A program made the translations under genes and the position numbers. Shown in pieces: positions 33,554 through 42,383 of a stretch of DNA of 64,000 bases. The notes beneath the pieces were generated by a model. That model was not told the DNA's origin. It saw only the letters and a program-made list of their open reading frames with translations, and did not search any database. Source of the DNA: Micromonospora sp. C28SCA-DRY-2 (GTDB lineage: Bacteria > Actinomycetota > Actinomycetes > Mycobacteriales > Micromonosporaceae); NCBI RefSeq assembly GCF_030519475.1, contig NZ_JAUMKD010000003.1, positions 62,001 through 126,000 on the forward strand, given 5' to 3'. The first letter of the stretch is position 1. Each line of letters opens with the position of its first letter.

Positions 33554-34327
33554 ATGACCACTCCTGGCCAACCGAGCCAGCACCAGCCATACTCCGGCCC
33601 GCCCGGCCACGGGTCGGCGCCGTTCGGCCATGCTTCGACGGCCATGTACCCAGCCGTGCCCGCACCTCGGAAGCGGCCGACGTGGCTCATCCCGACGCTG
33701 ATCGGTGTGGGGGCTATGGTCGCCCTTTGCTGCGGCGTCGGGATGGTCGGCGTCATCGTGGGTGACCCCGAGCCGGCAAGCGTGTCGTCTAGCGCGAGCC
33801 CCACCACGCAGGCGGCGGCGAAACCATCCTCGACCGCTGCTGGGTCCGCGTCAGCCCCATCCACCAGTTCGCCCGCTGCCGCCCCAGCCGCGCCGAGCCC
33901 GACAAAGGAAGCTGGCCCCAGACTGTATCGCGTCGGTGACAAGGTTCGTGGCGGTGACTTCGAATTCACCGTCAACAGCATGAAGTGCGGGATCTCGCAG
34001 GTCGGTGATTCGTTCCTGAACCGCAAGGCGCAGGGCATGTTCTGCCGCGCGAACATCTCCGTGAAGAACGTGACGAAGTCCGCACACCTGTTCCACGCCG
34101 ACGGGACGGTAACCGCACAGGACGCATCCGGCCGCGAGTATGACCCCGATGGCACGGCCGGGATGTACGGCAATGACGACGCCAGCGGGTTCCTCGACGA
34201 GATCAACCCTGGGAACACCGTGCGCGCAAACGTCTTCTTCGACGTGCCCAAGGGTACGAAGTTGAAGACGATCACGTTCGACGCGGGGCTGTTCACCTTT
34301 GCCGAGGACGCAGTCGTGACCCTTTGA
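33554..34327 (+). CDS. Membrane-anchored DUF4352-type protein
   Basis: A 257-residue protein. A cytoplasmic Pro/Gln-rich start is followed by one transmembrane helix at about 45-72 (WLIPTLIGVGAMVALCC) and a Ser/Ala/Thr/Pro linker (about 77-118). The extracellular domain (about 122-257) reads RVGDKVRGGDFEFTVNSMKCG, GMFCRANISVKNV, NTVRANVFFDVPKGTKLKTI. This is the Ig-like DUF4352 (telomeric-repeat-factor-like) fold with a conserved Cys pair. Start at 33554 chosen for length; ribosome-binding site weak. Single gene. Confidence 0.8.
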   Translation: MTTPGQPSQHQPYSGPPGHGSAPFGHASTAMYPAVPAPRKRPTWLIPTLIGVGAMVALCCGVGMVGVIVGDPEPASVSSSASPTTQAAAKPSSTAAGSASAPSTSSPAAAPAAPSPTKEAGPRLYRVGDKVRGGDFEFTVNSMKCGISQVGDSFLNRKAQGMFCRANISVKNVTKSAHLFHADGTVTAQDASGREYDPDGTAGMYGNDDASGFLDEINPGNTVRANVFFDVPKGTKLKTITFDAGLFTFAEDAVVTL

Positions 34328-34481
34328 CCGGATAGCCGGGCCGGCTGGTTCCGTCCCGGCCGTTCGGCGACGACCTGGTCGAGGCCGTCCCGGCCGGGAC
34401 TCCAATGTGTTCGGAATTCCCGGTGGCGAGGCGGATTGCCATGCCGGGAAACCGCAGCTGGATCATGGCGGAGAGTTGATG

Positions 34482-34523
34482 CCCCGGCGCATTCTCGACA
34501 GCGCCCTCTGGTGAGCGCCGGGG
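34482..34523. terminator. Possible terminator between convergent genes
   Basis: CCCCGGCGC at 34482-34490 and GCGCCGGGG at 34515-34523 form a 9-bp perfect stem with a 24-base loop between the stops at 34327 and 34531. Confidence 0.4.
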
Positions 34524-34530
34524 TGCCGGT

Positions 34531-35169
34531 TCAGCGCGCCCGGCTGGCCGAGACCACCCGCGGGTCATTGGCGTAGCGGCGAACGACGTCATCGGCGTCA
34601 CCGGCGGTGGCGCCGGGATCGAACAGCACCTCCACACACGCCGCCTGTGGCCCCTCGTGCCCGAAGCCGGCGATGACGCGATCCGGGTCGAAACGGTGGC
34701 TCTCCCGCACCAGGTCCCAGGCCGGCGCTCCCGGCCGCACGCACACCACCGCGTCGGGTTGCCGGCCACCCCAGGCCAGCGCCGGAGCCGACACCCCGAT
34801 GGTGAGCACGAAGGCCAGCCCCAGACCGATCACGGTCGGCCGGCCGAACGCCGGCCGGCTGGACGGCAGGGCCACCGCCGCGAGAGCCGCCACGGCGTAC
34901 GCCCACAGGGCCCGCTTGTCGGGCGTGTCGTGCAGAGCCAGCGCGATGACGCCGACCCCGATGGTCTGGGTCACCAGGGTGGCCAGCAGGAATCTCGGCG
35001 AGCCGACGAACGCCGCCGGTATGGCGGCGAGCGCACCGAGCGACAGCACGAGCACGACGAGCCCGATCGCGCTCCATTCCCGGCGCGCGTCCAGGGCGAG
35101 CAGCAGCCAGGCGAGCGCCTGCCCGCCCACGACGATCACGGGACGGAGCCGCGCCAGGAACCGCACCAT
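34531..35169 (-). CDS. Hypothetical membrane protein
   Basis: A 212-residue protein with five hydrophobic helices in its first 145 residues (about 7-25, 32-53, 59-78, 85-102, 115-137), then an extracellular domain of about 65 residues with two cysteines (VVCVRPG, AACVEVLFDPGATAGDADDV). The ending VRRYANDPRVVSASRAR resembles the tail of FtsX-type extracellular domains (capping of gt-like repeats), but no permease is present. The ATG at 35169 gives a proper first helix. Divergent from the exporter leader. Confidence 0.65.
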   Translation of the reverse strand: MVRFLARLRPVIVVGGQALAWLLLALDARREWSAIGLVVLVLSLGALAAIPAAFVGSPRFLLATLVTQTIGVGVIALALHDTPDKRALWAYAVAALAAVALPSSRPAFGRPTVIGLGLAFVLTIGVSAPALAWGGRQPDAVVCVRPGAPAWDLVRESHRFDPDRVIAGFGHEGPQAACVEVLFDPGATAGDADDVVRRYANDPRVVSASRAR

Positions 35170-35248
35170 CGGGCGACCATACGTCACACGACCGATCTGG
35201 CGCAGACCCTCGTTTCTACGCGGCAAGGCGGAGACGACAACAACTCCG

Positions 35249-35279
35249 TTGCGTGACGGCCGGTGGGTTTGAGTAAGGT
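35249..35279 (+). promoter_or_regulatory. Candidate promoter giving a leaderless leader-peptide transcript
   Basis: TTGCGT at 35249-35254 and TAAGGT at 35274-35279 (19-base spacer). With the -10 ending at 35279, transcription would start at or next to the ATG at 35287. Confidence 0.45.
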
Positions 35280-35286
35280 CTGCGCC

Positions 35287-35352
35287 ATGTCGAGCCCTGA
35301 GGCATCCACGGTGGGGGCTTTCGGTCACGCCGTCAGCCCCCTGCACCACTGA
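35287..35352 (+). CDS. Putative leader peptide (21 codons) of the exporter gene
   Basis: ATG at 35287 opens a 21-residue frame, MSSPEASTVGAFGHAVSPLHH, ending 113 bp before the exporter start. It overlaps a GC-rich hairpin (35314-35342). Short leader peptides with a stem-loop are the hallmark of ribosome-stalling attenuation upstream of actinobacterial chloramphenicol and other ribosome-drug resistance genes. The role is inferred; the peptide itself has no known homologue that I can confirm. Confidence 0.5.
   Translation: MSSPEASTVGAFGHAVSPLHH
35314..35341 (+). promoter_or_regulatory. Hairpin within the leader (possible attenuator)
   Basis: GGGGGCT-type arm at 35313-35319 pairs with AGCCCCC at 35335-35341 around a 15-base loop, inside the leader-peptide frame. 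A ribosome stalled in the leader would keep it open. Confidence 0.45.
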
Positions 35353-35465
35353 GTTCCTCGTTCGCGTCCCAGCAGCCTCCGCTGCATGGGATATCTGCGT
35401 GCACCCTCGGGCGCTGACCGCGGTGACGAGACGTCTCCCCGTTCTCTCTCACCTCGGAGTTCCTG

Positions 35466-36647
35466 ATGCCTCTGCCGCTCTACCTGCTTGCCGTGGCGGT
35501 CTTCGCCATGGGCACCTCTGAGTTCATGCTCGCCGGCCTGGTGCCGGACATCGCCGCCAGCCTCGACGTGTCGGTCGGCGCCGCCGGGCTCCTGACCTCG
35601 GCGTTCGCTGTCGGGATGGTCGTCGGCGCGCCACTGATGGCGGCGCTGGCACGCTGGTGGCCTGCCCGGGCCAGCCTGCTGGGCTTCGTGCTGGCCTTCG
35701 CCGTGGCCCACGTCGTGGGGGCCAGCACGACGAGTTTCGCGGTCCTGCTCGTCACCCGGGTGGTCGCCGCCCTGGCCAACGCGGGCTTCCTCGCGGTGGC
35801 GCTGAGCACGGCGGCCACGCTCGTCGCCACCGACCAGAAGGGGCGCGCGCTGGCGGTGCTGCTCTCGGGTACGACGGTGGCCACCATCGCCGGCGTTCCC
35901 GGCGGTGCGCTGCTCGGCACGGTGCTCGGCTGGCGGGCAACCTTCTGGGCGGTCGCACTGCTCTGCCTTCCCGCCGCCATCGGCGTGGTGATGGGCGTCC
36001 CGGCACGTGCCGGGCAGACCCCTCGGGACGCTCCGGCCGGTTCGTCGCTCCGGAGCGAGATCGCGCAGCTCGTGCTGCCGAGGCTGGTCCTGGTCATGTT
36101 GCTCGGCGCCCTCGTCAACGCTGCCACCTTCGCCACGTTCACCTACCTGGCACCGATCGTGACCGACACCGCCGGCCTGGCCGAGCTGTGGGTCCCGGTC
36201 GCGCTGGTGCTCTTCGGAGTCGGGTCCTTCGTCGGCGTCGGCGTCGCGGGACGGCTCTCCGATCGGCGTCCGGGCATCGTGATCGCCGTCGGTGGTCCGT
36301 CGCTGTTGCTCGGCTGGGTCGCGATGGCGACCCTGGCCGCCCGACCGGTGGCGGTTCTGCTCCTCGTGCTCGTGCAGGGCACGCTGTCCTTCGCGGTCGG
36401 CAGCACCCTGATCGCCAGGGTGCTCTACGAGGCAGCGGGGGCCCCAACCATGGGTGGATCGTATGCGACCGCCGCGCTCAACATCGGTGCTGCCGGCGGC
36501 CCCGTCCTCGCGGCGGCGACCCTCGCGGCCGGCGCTGGCGACCTCGGCCCGGTGTGGGTCAGCGGCCTCCTGGTCGCGGCGGCCCTGCTCATCGCCCTGC
36601 CGCTCCGGCGCCTCGTCGCGCCCCACGCCGGCCAGGCACTCCGATGA
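35466..36647 (+). CDS. MFS exporter, chloramphenicol-resistance (Cml/Cmx) type
   Basis: A 393-residue transporter with twelve hydrophobic helices. The start MPLPLYLLAVAVFAMGTSEFM and LDVSVGAAGLLTSAFAVGM, then RVVAALANAGFLAVALSTAATLV and GTTVATIAGVPGGALLG, match the chloramphenicol exporters CmlR/Cmx of Streptomyces and Corynebacterium (DHA1 family, proton-driven drug efflux across the cytoplasmic membrane). GGAG lies six bases before the ATG. The leader peptide and hairpin upstream support drug-inducible control. Substrate not proven; close relatives export other compounds. Confidence 0.82.
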   Translation: MPLPLYLLAVAVFAMGTSEFMLAGLVPDIAASLDVSVGAAGLLTSAFAVGMVVGAPLMAALARWWPARASLLGFVLAFAVAHVVGASTTSFAVLLVTRVVAALANAGFLAVALSTAATLVATDQKGRALAVLLSGTTVATIAGVPGGALLGTVLGWRATFWAVALLCLPAAIGVVMGVPARAGQTPRDAPAGSSLRSEIAQLVLPRLVLVMLLGALVNAATFATFTYLAPIVTDTAGLAELWVPVALVLFGVGSFVGVGVAGRLSDRRPGIVIAVGGPSLLLGWVAMATLAARPVAVLLLVLVQGTLSFAVGSTLIARVLYEAAGAPTMGGSYATAALNIGAAGGPVLAAATLAAGAGDLGPVWVSGLLVAAALLIALPLRRLVAPHAGQALR

Positions 36648-36873
36648 CCACGCGGACGTTCCGTCCCCTCGTGTGCTGAGCCGACGTCGAACGCCGACCG
36701 GCGGACCGGGCATGGTACCGGGCGTGACCAGCGGATCGGGATTCGGCGGTTTCGCGCCCACCGCGAAATGTCCATGATCCTAAATGGCCGATCCGGCGGT
36801 ACGGTCCTTACTACCGCGGCGTGCGCGCACCAGGTACGCCGCCACCAGTGGGGGCACCGTGCGGAGGACACCC

Positions 36874-38889
36874 ATGACCGAACGAACACATCGCACACCA
36901 GGCCGCCGACGTCGCGTGCTCGGCGCGGCGGCCGTGACCATGCTCCTCATCGCCACGCTGCCGGGCACGGCGTCCGGCCAGGAGCCCGGACCGGATCCGC
37001 GGATCGGCCTCGGCCCGGGATGGCTGGACGCGCAGAGCGCGAGCAGCAACCTCGACCTGCTGGCACACCACGACAAGCCGGCCGGATTCGTCAACCCGGC
37101 CAACCCGGGTGACTTCGGCTTCGCCGGCTCGGATCTCGCCTTCGGCGGCAAGCACGCCTTCATGGGCAACTTCAACGGCTTCAACATCTACGACATCTCG
37201 CGACCCGCCAACCCGACGCTCGTCACCAGCGTGGTGTGCCCGGGCGGGCAGGGCGACCTCTCGGTCCACGGCGACCTGCTCTTCATGTCGGTCGAGGAGA
37301 GCCGCGGCCGGGTCGACTGCGGCACCGACCCCACGGCCGGCACCCGGTTCCAGGGGGTACGCGTCTTCGACATCAGCGACGTGGCGAACCCGGTGCAGGT
37401 CGCGGCCGTGCAGACCTGCCGGGGCTCGCACACCCACACCCTGGTGACCGATCCGGACGACAGCGCGAACGTCTACGTGTACGTCTCCGGCACCGCCGGG
37501 GTGCGCCCGGCGAGCACGATGGCCGGCTGCAACAACGTGCCCGCGTCCGGCGAGAACCCGGCGCGGTGGCGGATCGACGTCATCAAGGTTCCGGTGGCGC
37601 ACCCGGAGCAGGCCGCGATCGTCAGCGGCCCGCGCCTGTTCGCCAACCCGGAGACCGGCGCTGTCGACGGCCTGCAGAACACGCCGCCCGCGCCGCGGCA
37701 CCCGTCGGGCGGGACGTGGAGCCCGTCGCCGGTCACCGACGCCTGCCACGACATCACCGCCTACCCGGAACTCGGGCTGGCCGCGGGCGCCTGTGAGGGC
37801 AACGGGATCCTGATCGACATCTCCGACCCGGCGAACCCGGTGCGGGTCGACGAGGTCTCCGACCCGAACTTCGCGTACTGGCACTCCGCGACGCTCAGCA
37901 ACGACGGCAAGAAGGTCGTCTTCACCGACGAGTGGGGCGGCGGCACCGGCGCCCGGTGCCGTACGACCGACCAGCCCCAGTGGGGCGCCAACGCGATCTT
38001 CGACATCGTGGACGGCAGGATGCGGTTCGCCAGCTACTACAAGCTGCCGGTGCCGCAGACGCTGCAGGAGAACTGCGTCGCCCACAACGGATCGCTGATC
38101 CCGGTGCCCGGCCGGGACATCCTGGCCCAGGCCTGGTACCAGGGCGGCATCTCGCTGATGGACTTCACCGACTCGGCCAACCCGCGCGAGATCGGCTACT
38201 TCGACCGGGGGCCGATCAGCCCCACCGCCCTGATGCTCGGCGGCTTCTGGTCGGCGTACTGGTACAACGGCCAGATCTACGGCAGCGAGATCGCGCGCGG
38301 TTTCGACGTCTTCGGCCTGCGGCCCAGCGAGCACCTGACCGAGGCGGAGATCGCCGCGGCCCGTGAGGTGCGGTTGCCGCAGTTCAACGCCCAGCTACAG
38401 ACCAGGATCGGCTGGGCGCCGAGCTTCGCGGTGGCCCGGGCCCGCTTCGACCAGTTGCTGCGGACCTGCACCACGACCGTCTCCGACCGGCACAAGGGGC
38501 CGCTGACGGTCACCGGCGTCACCTGCCTGACCGGGGCGACCGTCTCCGGCCCGGTCACGGTCCGCCCGGGTGCCACGCTGCTCGCCATCGACTCGTCGAT
38601 CTCCGGCCCGGTGTCGGCGTCGAACGCGGCGGCGGTGCACCTCTACCACAGCACCGTGCGCGGCCCGGTGAACGTCACCGGTACGACGGGCAGCGCGGCC
38701 ATCGTGGACACCGAGGTCCACGGGCCGGCCGTGCTGACCGGCGGCACCGGGACGGTCGAGCCGATCATCGCCGACAGCACGGTGCGGGGCCCGCTCGCCT
38801 GCACCGGGAACTCGCCCGCGCCGATCAACCTCGGGGCGGCCAACACGGTGCACGGGCCGGCCACCGGCCAGTGCGCCAGCCTCGACTGA
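36874..38889 (+). CDS. Secreted LVIVD-repeat protein with C-terminal beta-helix
   Basis: A 671-residue exported protein with GGAGGA five bases before the ATG. An arginine-rich signal peptide (RRRRVLGAAAVTMLLIATLPG) ends near residue 37. The main part, about 55-500, has LVIVD/propeller-like repeats: GFNIYDISRPANPTLVTSV, GVRVFDISDVANPVQVAAV, ILIDISDPANPVRVDEV, GISLMDFTDSANPREIGYF. From about 550 to the end are short repeats with SGPV, RGPV and HGPA turns, looking like a right-handed beta-helix or polymer-forming tail. The arginine pairs make Tat export possible. It is convergent with a DUF305 gene; the two families are often neighbours in actinobacteria. Confidence 0.82.
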   Translation: MTERTHRTPGRRRRVLGAAAVTMLLIATLPGTASGQEPGPDPRIGLGPGWLDAQSASSNLDLLAHHDKPAGFVNPANPGDFGFAGSDLAFGGKHAFMGNFNGFNIYDISRPANPTLVTSVVCPGGQGDLSVHGDLLFMSVEESRGRVDCGTDPTAGTRFQGVRVFDISDVANPVQVAAVQTCRGSHTHTLVTDPDDSANVYVYVSGTAGVRPASTMAGCNNVPASGENPARWRIDVIKVPVAHPEQAAIVSGPRLFANPETGAVDGLQNTPPAPRHPSGGTWSPSPVTDACHDITAYPELGLAAGACEGNGILIDISDPANPVRVDEVSDPNFAYWHSATLSNDGKKVVFTDEWGGGTGARCRTTDQPQWGANAIFDIVDGRMRFASYYKLPVPQTLQENCVAHNGSLIPVPGRDILAQAWYQGGISLMDFTDSANPREIGYFDRGPISPTALMLGGFWSAYWYNGQIYGSEIARGFDVFGLRPSEHLTEAEIAAAREVRLPQFNAQLQTRIGWAPSFAVARARFDQLLRTCTTTVSDRHKGPLTVTGVTCLTGATVSGPVTVRPGATLLAIDSSISGPVSASNAAAVHLYHSTVRGPVNVTGTTGSAAIVDTEVHGPAVLTGGTGTVEPIIADSTVRGPLACTGNSPAPINLGAANTVHGPATGQCASLD

Positions 38890-38903
38890 CGAGGACCGTC
38901 AAC

Positions 38904-38946
38904 CCGGGGGCGTGTCCTGCCGAACTCCGGCAGGACACGCCCCCGG
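38904..38946. terminator. Strong bidirectional terminator
   Basis: A 19-bp perfect stem built on GGGGGCGTGTCCTGCCG and its complement around a 5-base loop (AACTC), between the convergent LVIVD and DUF305 genes. Confidence 0.9.
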
Positions 38947-38959
38947 CGCTCGCTAGCGC

Positions 38960-39640
38960 TCAGCCCGAGAGCTTTGCCAGCAGCTCCCGCATGCTCTTGA
39001 TCTCGATGGCCTGGTCGGCGTTGACCTCGCGGGCGAACCGGTCACTGGCCGGCTCCAGCCCACCCCCCGCCGCGTAGAGCTGCTCCACCATGGTCAACGC
39101 GCCGTTGTGATGACGGATCATGAGGTCGAGGAAGAGCCGGTCGAACTCCGCGCCGCGGGCCCGCCCCAACCGGCTGAGCTGGTCCGGGGTGAGCATGCCC
39201 GGCATCACCGCGTCGTGCCCGGCGTGGTGTGCGTGCGGTCCCGGGACCTGCTCGCCGCGTTCGGTGAGCCACCGCTGCATCTGCCCGATCTCGTCGCGCT
39301 GCGACGTCTCGATCCGCTGGGCGAGCAGCGACACCTCCCGGCTCTCCGCCCGGTCCGGGACGAGCGCGGTCATCTCCAGCGCCTGCGCGTGGTGCGCGAT
39401 CATCCGTTGCATGAACCGGGTGTCGGCGGCGGTATGCGCCGGCGGCGAGGCCAGCTGCGCCTGCTCGGCCGGGGAGAGCGCCCGGCCCGCCTGACCCGGC
39501 GCGCCGGGCTGGACCACCCGGGTGGCGGCCGGTTCGTCCGGCCGGTCACCGGTGAGCTGGAGTACGGCGACCAGCGCCGCGACCGCGGTGACGGCGGCGA
39601 CCGCCACGGCGGTCAGGACTCGGCGACGCGACGAGAACAC
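38960..39640 (-). CDS. DUF305 protein, membrane-anchored
   Basis: A 226-residue protein: N-terminal hydrophobic anchor/signal (about 9-30), then a four-helix ferritin-like DUF305 domain (about 75-226) with the paired histidine motifs FMQRMIAHHAQALEM and FLDLMIRHHNGALTMVEQL, plus a His-rich loop HAHHAGHDAVMPGML. DUF305 proteins are periplasmic or extracellular; some (CopM) bind copper, and the histidines here fit metal binding. The start follows from the signal sequence. Convergent with the LVIVD gene. Confidence 0.88.
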   Translation of the reverse strand: MFSSRRRVLTAVAVAAVTAVAALVAVLQLTGDRPDEPAATRVVQPGAPGQAGRALSPAEQAQLASPPAHTAADTRFMQRMIAHHAQALEMTALVPDRAESREVSLLAQRIETSQRDEIGQMQRWLTERGEQVPGPHAHHAGHDAVMPGMLTPDQLSRLGRARGAEFDRLFLDLMIRHHNGALTMVEQLYAAGGGLEPASDRFAREVNADQAIEIKSMRELLAKLSG

Positions 39641-39819
39641 GATGTGATCACCGTACCTAGGTTGTGTCCTGCGCCCGGATCGCGGCCCGCCCGGTCAGGT
39701 AGGTGGCCAGCGTATCCCGATCGACCGCTGATCCGGAGCGGCGATCGTGGGCGACCCGCGCGCCGCCGGCGTCGGCCGCCCGTGCGGGCGCGCGGGCGGC
39801 CGAGCCGGGCCGACGCGCG

Positions 39820-41364
39820 TCAGCTGTCCGTGCGCGGCGGGGGCGACGCGGAGCCGAACCCGGTGTCGAGGTCCCGCTCCGGGCCGGGCATCCCGGGGCC
39901 TTCTCCCCCACCCGTGGCGAGCCGGCTGTGCCGGCGGCCGTAGAGGAAGTAGACGACGAAGCCCAGCGCCATCCAGGCGAGGAACCGCAGCCAGGTCTCG
40001 ACGGTGAGGAACAGCATCAGCACCACGCAGGCGACGATCGCGAGCGCCGGGATCACCGGTCCCCAGGGGACGCGGAAGCCGCGCGGCAGGTCGGGCCGGC
40101 GGCGGCGCAGCAGGATGACCGCGGCGGCGACCAGGACGAACGCGAACAGGGTGCCGATGTTGACCAGCTCGGCGAGTTCCTCCAGCGGGATGAAGCCGGC
40201 GAGCGCAGCCACCAGCAGGCCGATGATGATGGTGATCCGGTGCGGGGTGCCGTACCGCGGGTGCACCCGGCTCAACCAGCGCGGCAGCAGCCCGTCACGG
40301 CTCATGGCGAAGGCGACCCGGCTCTGCCCGAGCATCAGGATCATCACCACCGTGGTCAACCCGGCGAGGGCGCCGACGGTGATCAGGTTGGCGAAGAGCG
40401 GCTGGTCGACGGCCTGGAACGCGGCGGCCAGCGGTGCCTCCGTGTCCAGGTCGGCGTAGTTCTGCATGCCCACCACGACCAGCGAGACGGCGACGTAGAG
40501 CGCGGTGCAGACCGCCAGCGAGCCGAGGATCCCGCGGGGCACGTCGCGCTGCGGCACCCGGGTCTCCTCGGCCGCGGTGGCCACGATGTCGAAGCCGATG
40601 AACGCGAAGAACACCAGCGCCGCGGCGGCGAAGATGCCGCTGATCCCGAAGTTGGCCGGCGCCTGCCCGAAGAGGGCCTCCATCAGGGTCGCCTCGGCGC
40701 CGGAACCACCCGCCGCGGGCTCGGCCGGCGGGACGAACGGGGTGTAGTTGTCCCGCTGGAGGAAGAACAGGCCGGCGATGATCACGAGGAGCACCACCGC
40801 CACCTTGATGGCGACGACCACGGCGTTCACCCGTGACGAGACCTTGATGCCGGCGACCAGGACCGCGGTGAGGATCAGCACGATGAGCGTGGCGGGCAGG
40901 TTGAACGCGCTGCCCTCACCGCCGGTGACGGCGGCCGGCAGCGACACCCCGAGCGTCTCCAGCAGCACCGCCAGGTACTGCGACCACCCGACCGCCACCG
41001 TGGCGCCGGCCAGGATGAACTCCAGGATGAGGTCCCAACCGATGATCCACGCGACCAGCTCGCCGAGCGCGGCGTACGAGTAGGTGTAGGCGCTGCCGGC
41101 GACCGGCACCGTCGACGCGAACTCGGCGTAGCAGAGCGCGGCCAGGGCGCAGGCGATGCCGGCCACGACGAAGGACACCGCGACCGCGGGCCCGGCGGTC
41201 TGGTTCGCGGCCACCCCGGTCAGCACGAAGATGCCCGTGCCGATGATGACCCCGATGCCGAACACGGTCAGGTCCAGGCCGGACAGCACCTTGCGGAGCT
41301 GGTGCTCGGGCTGTTCCGTGTCGCGGATCGACTGCTCGACCGATTTCCTGCGCAACAGGCTCAC
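39820..41364 (-). CDS. APC-family amino-acid permease (CAT type)
   Basis: A 514-residue transporter with about 12-13 hydrophobic helices. LRKVLSGLDLTVFGIGVIIG at the start and the TGIFVLTG motif are the signature of cationic-amino-acid-transporter-like permeases; FFAFIGFDIVATAAEE and GQSRVAFAMSRDGLLP follow in the expected places. It would import amino acids by proton symport. The GTG at 41364 (VSLLRRKS) with GAGG ten bases upstream gives family length. It stands alone, with a Gly/Pro-rich cytoplasmic tail. Confidence 0.88.
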   Translation of the reverse strand: MSLLRRKSVEQSIRDTEQPEHQLRKVLSGLDLTVFGIGVIIGTGIFVLTGVAANQTAGPAVAVSFVVAGIACALAALCYAEFASTVPVAGSAYTYSYAALGELVAWIIGWDLILEFILAGATVAVGWSQYLAVLLETLGVSLPAAVTGGEGSAFNLPATLIVLILTAVLVAGIKVSSRVNAVVVAIKVAVVLLVIIAGLFFLQRDNYTPFVPPAEPAAGGSGAEATLMEALFGQAPANFGISGIFAAAALVFFAFIGFDIVATAAEETRVPQRDVPRGILGSLAVCTALYVAVSLVVVGMQNYADLDTEAPLAAAFQAVDQPLFANLITVGALAGLTTVVMILMLGQSRVAFAMSRDGLLPRWLSRVHPRYGTPHRITIIIGLLVAALAGFIPLEELAELVNIGTLFAFVLVAAAVILLRRRRPDLPRGFRVPWGPVIPALAIVACVVLMLFLTVETWLRFLAWMALGFVVYFLYGRRHSRLATGGGEGPGMPGPERDLDTGFGSASPPPRTDS

Positions 41365-41681
41365 GACCGGATCACCTCGCCGTCTCGGACCACCCTGATT
41401 TCGCCCACGGGCTGACGACTGACCCAAAAACAGCAGCGGTAAACGTCGAGGCGATGCCGACGGAACGCGACGGTGGAGCACGATGCCGACAGGGAGGGCG
41501 AAAGCGGCGCCCGATCCCCGTCGTCGAGTGGGGTTCCGGCGGGCGCTGGTGTGGCCCCACATCGGGCCGGGTTCGGCGACCGCCCGCCGGTCACGGTCCT
41601 GGGAGCGGCGGCGGGTCGTTCGTCCGGCCGGCGCTTCTCACGCCTGGCGCCCGGCGACGGATGGTCGCCGGATCGGCCGGT
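41365..41681. other. Intergenic, no gene recognised
   Basis: 317 bp between the DUF2267 stop and the permease start, both minus strand. Expected to hold the permease promoter; no clear motif read. Confidence 0.45.
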
Positions 41682-42068
41682 TCAGCCGGCGCGAACCATC
41701 TGCCGGAGATCCGCCGGGAGCGCCGCCTGAAGGTGCTCCATCACCCGGCCCTGCGTCGCCTCGCCGGCGACCTCGAGGACGACGCGGGCTGCATCCGACG
41801 CCTGCGTCCGGCTCATGCCGGCTCGATCGGACACCCGAGCGAGGAACTCCTCCTTGTCGAACCGAACACCCCTGCTGGGTGACGCCGCGGTCATCCGCAG
41901 GTATTCGCCGATCTCGCGGGGAAGGTCAGCGGCCACGTTCCCGGCCAGTCCCTCGGGGATCCGCTCGCCAAGGGTCTGCAAGGTGGCGCGGATGGCGGAC
42001 GTCGCCGCACCGACGTCGGCCAGTTGTGCCCTGGCCTGGACCTGACCGACGAACTCGTGATGTTGCAC
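41682..42068 (-). CDS. DUF2267 protein
   Basis: A 128-residue acidic cytoplasmic protein, mostly helical: residues 1-60 (HHEFVGQVQARAQLADVGAA, ATLQTLGERIPEGLAGNVAADLP) and 70-128 (FLARVSDRAGMS, VLEVAGEATQGRVMEHLQAALP, DLRQMV) are the two halves of DUF2267. This family is of unknown function and often appears with stress genes. The GTG at 42068 has GGAGG six to eight bases upstream. Monocistronic. Confidence 0.85.
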   Translation of the reverse strand: MQHHEFVGQVQARAQLADVGAATSAIRATLQTLGERIPEGLAGNVAADLPREIGEYLRMTAASPSRGVRFDKEEFLARVSDRAGMSRTQASDAARVVLEVAGEATQGRVMEHLQAALPADLRQMVRAG

Positions 42069-42383
42069 GTTGGACCACCTCCGGTCATCGTCCACTCTTC
42101 GGTTCGTCGCCGGGCTGGTCCGGATCATGAAAGAAGGGCTTCCTGGAAGCGGCCGGACCGGACAGACGGAGCGGCTGGAGTTGCCGTCGCGCCGGCTCGC
42201 CTTCCCGTCGGGCTTCGCACCAAACCCGCACGTAGGGAGTCTGCCGGCCACCGGTTCGGTATGCCCGTCGCCCGAACGGCAGCCGGCGCCCAGCGGTCGG
42301 AGCCGCTCCGGAGGCCGTCCTCGATCCGCGCCGCGGCCGCGAGCAGCGGCGGCAACGGCTCCCAGCCCCGAGCCGGACGTACG
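42069..42383. other. Intergenic, no gene recognised
   Basis: 315 bp between the GH3 stop and the DUF2267 start. Open frames here lack start signals and family resemblance; presumably contains the DUF2267 promoter and the end of the bxl operon transcript. Confidence 0.45.
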
